Shown here piece by piece: positions 25,066-37,081 of a stretch of 64,000 nt of DNA (positions are counted from its first letter, which is position 1; every line of letters begins with the position of its first letter). This DNA is from Harmothoe impar. Its lineage: Eukaryota > Annelida > Polychaeta > Phyllodocida > Polynoidae. The translations under genes were made by a program, and so were the position numbers. The stretch lies in NCBI GenBank assembly GCA_947462335.1, contig OX381707.1, positions 80,066,610 through 80,130,609 of the forward strand. The letters run 5' to 3'. A model generated the notes under the pieces. The model ran no database searches and had not been told where the DNA came from. It saw nothing but the letters and a program-made list of their open reading frames with translations.

Positions 25066-26039
25066 AAATGGCAGAAAAAGAACTTTAACTTCTGAAGAAC
25101 CATGGCCTTTTATTTAAAGTCACTACCGGGTATTTACATGTATTAAACCACAGACAGCTCTATTAACCTTTCTGAGTGTTAAATACCGGGTATTTACATC
25201 TATTAAAGCACAGGCAACTCTAATAACCTTTCTGAGGCAGTACTGTGGAGTTTAAACAAAGCTTTCTACTCGCGGTAAGATGTCAAACTCATAAATACAG
25301 CCAGAATTTTTCAGGTATAACTACAGGTATAGACATGTATGCATCAGTGGTAGGATTATGTTTTAATTTGAAAGATAAACAAATTTGCTCATTAAAAGTC
25401 ACTACCGATAGAAGAATTTAAAAAAACTAAAAGTGTTCCCAGGGTGTGAATTCTTTGTTAATCTTTCCAAAAACAGACCTGCAATGAGTCAGAGATGTAT
25501 AATTGCGGGTTAGAAAATTTCGAGTTGAGGGATCGAGCCTAACTGGGTTAAACGACATGAGCTGTGCTACTCACAATTTGGGTCCTAATCAGCATTCATG
25601 CATAATGCTGACCCGAGGAGGAGTGGTTGGAGGCCCTAGACGTGTTGAAAAGCCCCTGATCAAGGTTCTGAGTGCTGTGTCCATTTGGCCAAGGCTCCCG
25701 CTCCTGTGACTCCGGCGACTCCCACTCCTCTGGCTCCCGTTCGTGCGACTCCCGCTCGTACCGCTCGCGTTCACTGGAAAATATAAGAATTTACATATAA
25801 AATGGCAGAAAAAGAACTTTAACTTCTGAAGAACCATGGCCTTTTATTTAAAGTCACTACCGGGTATTTACATGTATTAAACCACAGACAGCTCTATTAA
25901 CCTTTCTGAGTGTTAAATACCGGGTATTTACATCTATTAAATCACAGGCAACTCTAATAACCTTTCTGAGGCAGTACTGTGGAGTTTAAGGTCGGACATG
26001 TATCAAACCAGGGGGGGGGGGACAAAAGGTTACTAATAT

Positions 26040-28178
26040 GCACCTAGCTCTGGAACTAAACATGATAGAGAGATAAATCGAACATTTCTGAACTCCTCTC
26101 GCCGAGACGCTTCATTTGGCGCTATCCCAAAGATTTGGGGGCGGGGGCGGGGTCCCTTAGCTAAAAGCCCCCCCCCATCAAGAGGGGTCAGAATTTTTTA
26201 AGCCCCTCCCCCCTCCCTCGGAAGGGGTCTGAAATTTTTACGCCCCCTCCCCCCTCCCAAACCCACAATGCCATATTTTAGTTTCGATTTTCACAATATT
26301 CTTCATTCTGCTTTTTTAAGTTTTGAGGTACCTAGACATGATATTTGAGAATTTCCTTTTGCTGGGACTACCACAGATGTCCAAAGAATGAGAATTTCTG
26401 GGAGATATTGCATAATATGCAGTAGTTATTTAGTAAACATGAACTGAACTCGTTGGTGTTAACAGGGGCACGCACACATTTTCAATTTTGAGGTACCTAG
26501 ACACAATATTTGAGAAATTCTTTTAGCGGGGACTACCACAGATGTGTCTAGTATAGTATGCAAACATGCACATAGCTCAGGAACTATACATGATAGAGAG
26601 ATAAATCGAACATTTCTGAACTCCTCTTGCCGAGACGCATCATTTGGAGCCATAATTTAGTCTCGATTTTCACAATATTCTTCATTCTGCTCTTTTAAAT
26701 TTTGAGGTACCTAGACATGATATTTGAGAATTTCCTTTTGCTTGGACTACCACTAGTGTCCAAAGAATGAGAATTTCTAGGAGATATTGCATAATATGCA
26801 GTAGTTATTTAGTAAACATGAACTGAACTCGTTTGGTGTTAACTGGGGCGCGCGCAAATTTTTTCGCCCCCCCCCCATGGGCCCTTTGGAAATGTTCAAT
26901 TTTGAGGTACTTAGACACAATATTTGAGAAATTCATTTTGCGAGGACTACCACAGATGTGTATAGTATAGAATGCAAACATGCACATAGCTCTGGAACTA
27001 AACATGATAGAGAGATAAATCGAACATTTCTGAACTCCTCTCACCGAGATGCATCATTTGGAGCAATAATTTAGTCTCAATTTTCACAATATTCTTCATT
27101 CTGCTCTTTTAAATTTTGAGGTACCTAGACATGATATTTGAGAATTTCCTTTTGCTGGGACTACCACAGATGTCCAAAGAATGAGAATTTTTGGGCGATA
27201 TTGCATAATATGCAGTAGTTATTCAGTAAACATGAACTGAACTCGTTGGTGTTAACAGGGGCGCGCACACATTTTTTCAGCCCCCCCCCCACCAGCCCTT
27301 TGGAAATGTTCAATTTTGAGGTACCTAGACACAATATTTGAGAAATTCTTTTAGCGGGGACAACCACAGATGTGTCTAGTATAGTATGCAAACATGCACA
27401 TAGCTCAGGAACTATACATGATAGAGAGATAAATCAAACATTTCTGAACTCCTCTCGCCGAGACGCTTCATTTGGCGCTATCCCAAAGATTTGGGGGCGG
27501 GGGCGGGGTCCCTTAGCTAAAAGCCCCCCCCTATCAAGAGGGGTCAGAATTTTTTAAGCCCCTCCCCCCCCCCCTCGGAAGGGGTCTGAAATTTTTACGC
27601 CCCCTCCCCCCTCCCAAACCCACAATGCCATATTTTAGTTTCGATTTTCACAATATTCTTCATTCTGCTCTTTTAAGTTTTGAGGTACCTAGACATGATA
27701 TTTGAGAATTTCCTTTTGCTGGGACTACCACAGATGTCCAAAGAATGAGAATTTCTGGGAGATATTGCATAATATGCAGTAGTTATTTAGTAAACATGAA
27801 CTGAACTCGTTGGTGTTAACAGGGGCGCGCACACATTTTCAATTTTGAGGTACCTAGACACAATATTTGAGAAATTCTTTTAGCGGGGACTACCACAGAT
27901 GTGTCTAGTATAGTATGCAAACATGCACATAGCTCAGGAACTATACATGATAGAGAGATAAATCGAACATTTCTGAACTCCTCTCGCCGAGACGCATCAT
28001 TTGGAGCCATAATTTGGTCTCGATCTTCACAATATTCTTCATTCTGCTCTTTTAAATTTTGAGGTACCTAGACATGATATTTGAGAATTTTCTTTTGCTG
28101 GGACTACCACAGATGTCCAAAGAATGAGAATTTCTGAGAGATATTGCACAATATGCAGTAGTTATTTAGTAAACATGA
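26040..28178. repeat. 414/528-bp tandem satellite
   Basis: The landmark CATGATAGAGAGATAAAT starts at 26061, 26589, 27003, 27417 and 27946, so units are 528, 414, 414 and 529 bp plus a partial copy. Long units carry an extra block of about 115 bp with runs of C and G (near 26130-26260 and 27490-27615). Minus-strand frames of 60-80 codons recur in each unit but have no domain features. Confidence 0.85.
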
Positions 28179-28183
28179 AGTAA

Positions 28184-28955
28184 GTATGACAAAGATTAAA
28201 AAAAAGTTTCGCTATATATATTGTGAAAGCATTACAGTGCACAGCTGAGACCTTTATAGGATAGACACAAAGGTGCCATTCTCAGCACGTCAATGGAGGG
28301 ACTTACAGACAGCCAATAGGATTTGCCCTTACATCCCATCAGCCAATGGGATCAATCGTGACAGCTGCGATTGGCTCTAAGGACTTAAGGTTCTTCTAGG
28401 TCCTATATTCAAGGATTATACCCTATACGCTTCTTGCTATATTGTCCATATATATCCGGAGAGGGATTTAGAATTGAAAAGTGTGTCAAGAGCAATTTAT
28501 CTGGAAATATAATGCAGCAGTAGCCTTGTGGTGCCATATATTCAAGTATAATAGTAAGACCCTTAGATCTGGACATATCAGAGGAAAAAAACAGTAGGGA
28601 CATCTTTGTTATACAATATTTCTTAAACACTGTAAAATCGTTACCCTTTAAAGAGCTGTCGCTAAAATATGACACTTGTTGTGTATCATTCTAAACTCAT
28701 GGGAGTGTCTCAACCCTATAGGGTCGGCATGATGCTTGAAAGCTGCACTGGTGAATTACTCACCTGGGCTGCCTTAATGCATCATGACAACCAAAGAAAT
28801 GATGCATTAAGGCATTATGCCATCCTTAAAGTGTTAATGCTGAAATAAAGTAATGTGTAATGACTGATGAATCTGCAAGCATTGCTTTGGAAATATCACT
28901 TATGACATATTCTTCATACTCTGATCTTTGTCATACTGCTATAGATAAATTATTA
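28184..28955. repeat. Extra copy of modules d+f
   Basis: Matches 21392-22130 closely, including the MITE (28641-28837). It starts immediately after the satellite and ends at CATACTGCTATAG, next to module n of copy 3. The segment begins and ends with inverted copies of AGTATGACAAAGAT. Confidence 0.75.
28251..28376 (-). promoter_or_regulatory. Promoter-like module, second copy
   Basis: Same layout as at 21461: TATA-like CCTATAAAGG (28260-28251), CCAAT motifs at 28311-28317, 28341-28347 and 28370-28376, and the E-box CAGCTG. Confidence 0.45.
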
Positions 28956-31261
28956 GTAGAGTAAATATGTAGTTTAAACACCTACATCAATACTAGATTA
29001 GATCTATATACATGTCATCTGAGGTGTTGCCATCGCCTTGTCTTTTTTACAAAGACACCCTGTTATGTATAGGATAATGTATAAGGGTTGCCTGTCAAGC
29101 TGCATCAACTTTCTTAAAAAACTGTTTAAATTAAAGTAAGTGAAGAGTAAGTGAAGAACTATGTAGTATACATGAGTGTAGCACTTGAGTGAAAAAGAGT
29201 AGAGCATTCACTGCAATGAAGTCCCTGGCTCTTTATATTCTGTCACACTCTCACTCTTTTCTCTGTCTCTCTTATTGTTCATGTCTTTCCTCACCTTTTT
29301 TCTCCGGCCTTTCCCCTGCCAATGTCAGATCCCACATGACCTTTACCTAACACGTTCATCCCACGCAGCCCACATTGCGCTGTCACCACAATTGACAGGC
29401 CAGACAGAGATCAGGGAAAAAAACAAAAGCGAAGGACATGTCGGCAGGATCCGAAGGTTCACCACAATCCTCCATCTGTGGAACTTAGATTGACGAAGAC
29501 GAAAAAAAAGGATTTCCTTGATGCAGCAGACACAAACTGTCCTAGAAGGTCTTGCGAGACCACCTACATGCAAATATTTTTTTGAACAATTTGACTTTAT
29601 TTGACACTTTTTATAATAAACAGTTACATTTGCCCTTCTATCATGGTGATCGGGTATCCATTCATGTATGATATAACTGGCTTAGCCTTGGGCAATACGG
29701 ATTCAGATAACAGTATGTGTGAATGCATCTGAGTACAAAAATGTATGAAAAAAGGTATACCGGTATGCTTTTTTTTCCCAATAGTGGGTTGTTGAAGGAC
29801 TAGGGCCTAATATAAAAATTAAATACTACAAAAATAGTTAATCATATACAATGAGGAATTTAGCAGGACCAACTTTTTATGTGTTCACATAAATTTGCCT
29901 GGCTGAAATAGCTGTGGGTGAGGTGTGTGTGTGTGTGGGGGGGGGTTGTTTTGTGTTATATTGTGTTATATATATTCTTATTAATACTGAAAATGGTCAC
30001 ATACCTGGATTTCATCCACATCCAGTTAAAGTGCATTTTCAAAAAGAATTTTGTAAAAGTGAAGTGTAAATAACAGCAGGGTACAACTAGATAATGCATG
30101 GCGGGTATTACAGGTACAGGTGAAGGAAGGAAATAAAAAGGAGCTGAAAAAGGAGAGAATGTGATAAACAAGAAAGGCAGTGATCTAGGGACTAGGGAGG
30201 CAGCGAAGGAGCATACTTAAACATAGTCTATCCCTTCCCCTGCCAGAATATACTAGTTGAAGGCTAAATAAGTTATTTTTCAAATCAATGTATACAAGGT
30301 TGCCAAAGATTCTGCACTTTCTACTCTACAATGTGTCTTTTAACAAGACATGCCCCTGCTTGTCCACACATCTGGTGATCTGTTACGGAATGTACTACGT
30401 GAGCCGACAGCAGCAGTGAGTAATGACAAGGAAGGTCTGCCTGCCAAGTTGGCATCGACTTTAAAGCGAAGTGAGAACATTAATGCGAGGTAAAAAATAA
30501 TGAGATCAGAAGGATGCATGGAGTGATTCCAGCGAGCCTAAAGGAGAAACAGGATGGGGGGAAATAAACTAATGTTTGGGGTATGTCTGTGAAAGTATGT
30601 AAGCCATGAGTATTGACTTTTAGCAGGCAGGACCTTAGGACTAATAACCTTGATGATTGGAAATGATCGCTGCAAGATAAGAACAAGGCATATTACTTCT
30701 GTAATTTTGTTTGGATATGGTGTATATTGTTCCCTGACAGTTTAAGGTCAGTAAAAGGTCAGACATAAAGTTGAAATAGTTTTGCTATCAATTATTTACC
30801 AGAAATTCTGAATGGACAAGAGGTTATGAGTTAATTAAACTTTCAGTCTATTATCTTAGTCGCCCAAGGCTGTAGGGGGCGCTAAGCGCAGAATCGTAAT
30901 ATACTTAATTTGGTGCTAGGACCTCCTCAAAATCCCTGGTTTTGGCAGAATAAATTAAAGCTTATTCAGGCCTCTGAAATTATCAATTCATCAAGATAAA
31001 TACACATTTCTCGATTCATCCGAGAATATTTACTGATTTAGAGCCAATTTTGTCAGAATCAACAAATTATTATACTACGTCAGGACAAAGCAACGTTATA
31101 CGTCCCCCCCAAAAAATGGTGGAAATTTGAAAGGAAGACCATGTCAGACTCAGTGAATAGCAGTATGACAGTGATGGAAAAGTTTCAATATGTACAAATT
31201 GTAAAAGGAGCACAGTGCAGGTCCCGGCAACTCCAGCTTCCTAGTACATGGCTCACTCTAG

Positions 31262-31287
31262 GGGCGTCCTCATGACGGAGGACGCCC
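31262..31287. repeat. Perfect 10-bp hairpin
   Basis: GGGCGTCCTC, loop ATGACG, GAGGACGCCC. It lies in the segment specific to copy 3. Role unknown. Confidence 0.8.
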
Positions 31288-31289
31288 AG

Positions 31290-32400
31290 GGTGTGAGTCA
31301 TAGCAGCGTCCTAGTGTATCACTGCCATCCAATATGTGTATTAGAAAACATGCAATTTATATATCTTATTTCCTACCTGGCGCTAAAATGTAGTTTTTAT
31401 ACTGCTGTGTTTTTTAAACGTTTAAATCACATTAAAAATGAGCAAGGTGGCTTTATTTGGTCAGATTCATTGGAAATTCATGGGATGTGGAACTATAATG
31501 CGATTGTGATTTTTTTGCCAAATTTGGGAAAAAATCAACTGATATCTCAAGATAGATACATATCTCCTCTAGGTAAATCCAAAAGATCTAAGATCCCCTT
31601 ACCGGAGCAACTGAGGAATATTGCATTTAATGATGTTACATCTATACACACTTAGCAGGGCCTGGTATGTGCATTGTTGGCGGCAGGTAGGCCTGCAACC
31701 CCCCGGTGTGTTGTCACTTGGTGCGCTCCCCCTCCCCGTCCCTACACTACGGTCCCCCACACACACGCACATGCCCCCCCCCCCACACCCTACTAGCTGT
31801 GATGCAAGCCTATATACTACCAGGACGGGAATCTACTGTTCTCCTGGCACATGTGAATAAAGCTCCATGTTTAGGTTAAATAGCCTCCATGTGTTACATC
31901 CTATGTTGAATAATCCATGGCAATAATAATATTTTCCAGACATGTTTCTGAGACTATGTCAGTCTGCTCCCAGCTTACTAGACCAACTGACTGAAGACAC
32001 TGCACATAATAACTATGGCTTTCTAGATGCCACCCCTCCCCCCAAGCATCCAGGTGTGGCAGTCAGCCTCCACACCTCCAGGTGAGATATACCTGTGAGA
32101 TGCTGTCAGTGTTGCTCCCCACCTTCCCTTCACACCTCTCAGCTGGGTGTGGCACTGGTCACTATATCAAAGTGGTGTCCCTTTGAGGTCCAGATGTAAG
32201 GCACACTATAGGTTGAAAGTGAATGGTCTAGTAAGCTGGAGCGCCCCCCCCCCCCCCCCCCAATCGCCCCACCCCCCCCACCCCGGTCAAGGGTACGTGT
32301 CAAACCGTCCCCGGGAATGAGGGCGGACTTTATCATACAGGACGTCCTATCCTCCTGGCCGCTGCTTGGACCTGCAGTGCGCAGGGGAAACCTTTAATTG
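31290..32400. other. Copy-3-specific insert, unidentified
   Basis: No paralogue in this window. It contains C runs at 31768-31782 and about 32246-32280. A 135-codon frame at 31248-31655 starts on ATG but has no recognisable domain and skewed low-complexity composition, so I do not call it a gene. Confidence 0.4.
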
Positions 32401-35159
32401 TGTACAGAAAGTACAATTCTCAGTACATAGATTGAGGGAAATACAGACAGCCAATAGGATTTGCCCTTACATCCCATCAGCCAATGGGATTAGTTGCGGC
32501 AGCTGCAATTGGCTTTAAGGACTTAGACATTTTCCCTGTCTGTTTCTTCTAGGTCCTATATTGTCAATATATATCAAGGGGAGGTATTCAGAATTGAAAA
32601 GTGTGTCAAGAGCAGTTTATATCAACCTTGATATACAATACAGCAGTGGCCTTGTGATGCCACATATTGAAGTATCATGATAAGACCCTCAGATCTGAGC
32701 ATATCAGAGAAAAACAAACATGAGTAGGGACAGCTTTGTTATACAATATTTCACTGTAAAATCTTAATGCTAAAATAAAGTAATTTAGATGAAGCTGTGA
32801 GCATCCCTTGGGAAATGTCATTTATAATGTCATAGTGTTTATTCCAAATTTGTTTGATAAATTATTGTGAATATCAATATAAAAACTGGAATTGAGTAAA
32901 AGCCCCCTGTCAGGCTGGCTGGCTAATTGGCACTCTCTTCTCACACCATGCAGGCCACCTCTAATAAATCTTCATCTTCCCGCTCAGCTCACACGTAATC
33001 TCAGATAGATTTAACTGCCTTTGAGGCAGCAGGACATGAGAGGGCCTTTATATATAATTGAGATAGATGTAGTGAATTAAATCACCTTTGAAGATGTAAG
33101 TTAAAGTAAAAATGGAGTAGATGCTAATGAAAGGCAGGTATAGGAACTAAAACCGGGCTACCTAGATAAGTCACATACTAGAAGGACTGGAAATCGGCCT
33201 GATGACGTTGTACATAGAAATACTTTAACTATTTGCATTTGGTGAACTTAATAGTATCAAAAGAATGGCTATAAGATTTGCTGTTACAAAAATTATTTTT
33301 TTACCCTCCTGAGTTTCTGTAGTTAAAGGCCTTGAAATATGTGGATCTCTCTATCAGGAAGTACTCACTCGGGAACAGAAAAGGTTTCACTGTGCTCGCA
33401 CAAAATTTAATCTGTCATAAAAAGATCATCACGCCCTCACAAAATCTATGATCAGTTTTAACGCCAAACTGTGGGGAAGATGGGGGCTGTCAAAGACAGA
33501 AAAGAGAGACCTAACACGATTTGTGGCCTGCATGATTAGAGGATGAATGCAGTAAGTCTACTGTATAACAGCCTTATCTTAAGATCGATAACTACTATCA
33601 ATATACCTTGCTCGTGGCACAGCATATATTATATAGATGCCCCATTTTCACAAATGGGTCGGAAGAAACATTTTCACAAACCTACAAATGGCTACCATAG
33701 GTGTGCCTGTACATGGGTAAAATCCGAAACGGGCGACATGGCGACACAGCCCTTTTAGGCCTTTTTAAAAGTCAACGGACACAGAATATTTGGGATAAAG
33801 ATCGACCCACAAAGATTTTTCTGTTAATTCCTATATATGTAAACATCGACACAGTGACACAGGCCCTTTGCTAAAAATCAACACGGCGACACAGTCAAAA
33901 TTGAGGGGACCCATGTAGAGGCACATAGGTAGTATATTGTAGAGAAGTATCTGTTTGATACAGGAAATCAATACTAGTTATTCACAAAGTTATAGGCTAT
34001 ATATCCTTTGTATAGTGTGATATAATTATTATCTGATTCAAATTTTGAATAACAAAATTATACCAAACGAAAACTCTTTATGAACAATTGCTTTACACTA
34101 AGATGGCAACATTGCGATACTCAGACTTTCAACCATTGTTGTACAAGTGTGTCACACATAGTCTGAGATGTCTTCAATAGATACATATCCCAATTAACTA
34201 AGAAATCTCTTTGTGTTCCACCAGTATTTTTAACTAATTAGTCCTGTCTAGGTTTAGATAAATATTGACATGACTAAAAACTGGTGTAATGGGCGCAAAT
34301 TGTGCTGTGTCAGCGCTTTTCTCAACTATGGAGTAATTTTACATCTTGTTTTATAACTTACACTTGTACTATATGAAACATGAATAATTCATTCACAAGA
34401 TGTGTCTTTCTCCCAATAGTTAAGACTATTGGAAGCTTTTAAATGTTTTTCATTACTATCAAATATATAGCAAAACACTGTGGTTGTGAATCACTATAAT
34501 GGGGGAGGCATACCAGCGGGGATAGGGTAGAGCAAGGATAAAGGACAAAGGCATAAGAAAGCCGTCATCTAAGTATGGTTAAGGAATTAAAGATGAAGAG
34601 AATATAACATAGGATAACATGGGGGAAAGATGACGGAATGAAAGTTGGGGCCAAGAAGATGCCATAATATCAAACTAATCATTAACATTATTTATTGACG
34701 AACCAGTCTTGATGAGAACCAAAAACCAACCTCCAGCAATTTCATGGATTGACACCTTGGCGTAAATTGCCATTGGGAGATTCTTCCCAATTTTTGCTGA
34801 AATTGTGACCTGAAGAAGCAAATTGACACAGATGAACGCAATCCATTTCTTTGACTTTTTTTTAAATGGATTTAATGTCAATAGTGAGCAGCAGGTTAGA
34901 ATATGGGACTGTGATGGAAATACTGACATAATATTGCAAAGACTGGTATAACTTTATTCCCTCTACCTTCTGGGATAATTAAACATGGTGTAAAAGAGGA
35001 TAATTATGCGTATAGCTTCTACAGTGATGATGGAGTAAGATGAATAATGCTGTAAAATATCTCATGTGGCAATTGCAATGTGGATATTCATGACATTCAA
35101 GAACCACCTAAACATGTCTCGTTCTTATCTTTTGGTGTTAAATTCATGTAAGATTGTAG

Positions 35160-36690
35160 AAATGTTTACGCATGAAATATAATAAAACAAATGTCTATAA
35201 GTGAGAAATGAATGAGAAATAGAACAGTAATAACAATATGCAGGGGTAGGGTAGAGCAGGTACTGTTCACTGCGGCAATATGATATATAGTGTGCAATGC
35301 AGCTCAGCATGAGAGCTGTCACATAGTTGTGACATCATCTACACCCACCTCTTGCCCGTGTCTGTGGGCGACCATAAAGGAACAAATACTGTAATACAAT
35401 AAGATATGTGTAGCAGCTGCTCTTCTATTTGTATCATAATAGATTTGGTATGAAGTACACAAACTGAAATCTTTTCAGTGACTTTCGAATATTTCATTGT
35501 TACTGTGAGTTGGTAGAATACATCAGTCTGTAGGAGTTGCTGAGAGCTCTGTGGGCGATGTTAAATGAACACAGTAACGCAACATGACATGGGTGTCCAA
35601 CACCTGTATCTCTGTCAAGGACGAATGCCTGTGGTATAAACATCTACACCAAAACTAGATCATATTACTGTCATTTAAACCACTGCCATCTTCTTATCTT
35701 GTTTCAGGGACTATCATATTTGTTTGTTTTCACATCATATTAAGTTGAAATAAACTGTTATGAGTGTACATAACCAAAAAAACCCAATTCTATTCAGATA
35801 TTGCAATTCAATATGTATACATACAAAATATATACTGTTATCCAATGAATACCTGAAGAGGCATAACAATGATACTTTTTGTACACCATGTTTTCACTTA
35901 TACCTCAAGTTCCGTTACTTTTGCATTTACAATAGGAACAAGGAATTCCTGGATGCTTTTACTCAAGGAGAAGGGGATAGGATGAATAAATGATATGATA
36001 CCTAATTACAAATATTTCAATTAAACAATATGTGAGAATATGCAATAAATATCTTGCTTCACATAAACCAGTAACATTAATACAAGTTAATCAATAGTGC
36101 ACATGCAATGTAGCCAACCCTAACATCAATACAGAATTTATACTGCTACCACACACGTATTGTGTATATGACAGAGAACAGATAATGCACATATACATAT
36201 GAGTTGCAGATATAAATATGAGTTGCAGATGTATATGAGTTGTCTGAAGTATCAAATATGTACATGTATCTGTTTGTATTAATAACTGTCAGTGGATATA
36301 AGAGAAAGTGACATAAATATGAATATGAGCATAGCAGTTGAGTGTAATAGCCTGTCAGTCAAACTATTCATAGCAATATATGCAGGTGTCTTTCATTCAC
36401 AGTTTCATGCATACCCGCAAACATGGGGGGGGGGCATGCCTTGCACTAACACCTTCATCCCATGCACCCCACACCCCAGCTGTCACTGTAGCTGACAAGC
36501 CAGGCAGAAACTGGAAGTAAGAAAATAATAGAACAGACACGACTCCATGATCTGAAGGCTTACCACAATCCGACCTCTGTGTGACTGGGAAGACCAAGAT
36601 TGGATCAAACCCAAAAAGAGGATCTGAGTCCAGCAGACACAGACTTGGAGCATGCTACGCTAGGGTCTAAGACTTCCAGCATCCTATCCT
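35160..36690. repeat. Partial copy 4: modules m and b
   Basis: GAGAGCTGTCACATAG and TTGTGACATCATCT (35305-35340) match module m. 36430-36660 matches module b (TTCATCCCA, AGCTGACAAGCCAGGCAG, CTGAAGGCTTACCACAATC). Between them lies AT-rich sequence with nothing supported. Confidence 0.55.
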
Positions 36691-37081
36691 CTATATTTCC
36701 CCCCAATGTTTCAAAATCAATGTCTATCTAATTCTAAGCGTAGAAACTTCTTCAGAATAAACAAATTTGTAGGTCCCTAAACCTTAATTTAACTTGTTGG
36801 ATATGCTCTGCTGCAGAAGTGCTTAACACAAAGTTCTGTATCTAATAAAGCCTGCATTGCTAGAAGCAATCTGAGTCCTAGCGGTGCAACACTCGGCCCT
36901 CCCATGATATTGGCCAAATAGTTAGACTGTATGAAATCCTATGTGTACAACATTGTAGTAAAAGAGCTGCAGTAGCACTTTACAACCAATTTTCATATAG
37001 ATTTTTTGGGCAAGTTGTCACTCCATCACTCCGTTCCACAGATGCCACTCAATTCTGACCAATACCATAAGCATTTCATAA

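Larger units (their letters stand above)
24178..26035. mobile_element. Hairpin-headed composite repeat, copy 1
   Basis: Begins exactly where the 35.15-kb paralogue (TAAGATTGTA then GAAATG) lacks an insert. Order: a 47-nt hairpin (24178-24224), an AT-rich body, a 20-bp minisatellite (24650-24905), an arginine/serine-coding segment (24936-25065), and a tail with TACCGGGTATTTACAT twice. The segment and tail repeat at 25690-26000. The same order recurs at 57422-58510 and 62385-63240. No transposase is seen. The terminal hairpin recalls Helitron-like ends, but a CTRR end is not evident. Confidence 0.6.
28965..35155. repeat. Copy 3 of the tandemly duplicated non-coding locus
   Basis: Modules n (28972), b (29210), c (30120-30650), start of d (31160), d again (32400-32760, MITE-free), e (32895-33090), i (33200-33650), j (34200-34330) and g (34410-35150) follow the order of copy 2. 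An insertion of about 210 bp at 29580-29790 and a larger one between 31.2 and 32.4 kb account for most of the offset change. The 33.70-33.90 kb stretch has repeated GGCGACACAG motifs not seen in copy 2. Confidence 0.75.

Noticed and set aside
26459..28010. Recurrent minus-strand frames in the 26-28-kb satellite
   Set aside because: Same sequence repeated by tandem duplication, with no domain features and frame length differing between units.
31248..31655. 135-codon frame starting on ATG
   Set aside because: No recognisable domain, no paralogue, no supporting context; length is compatible with chance in this much sequence.
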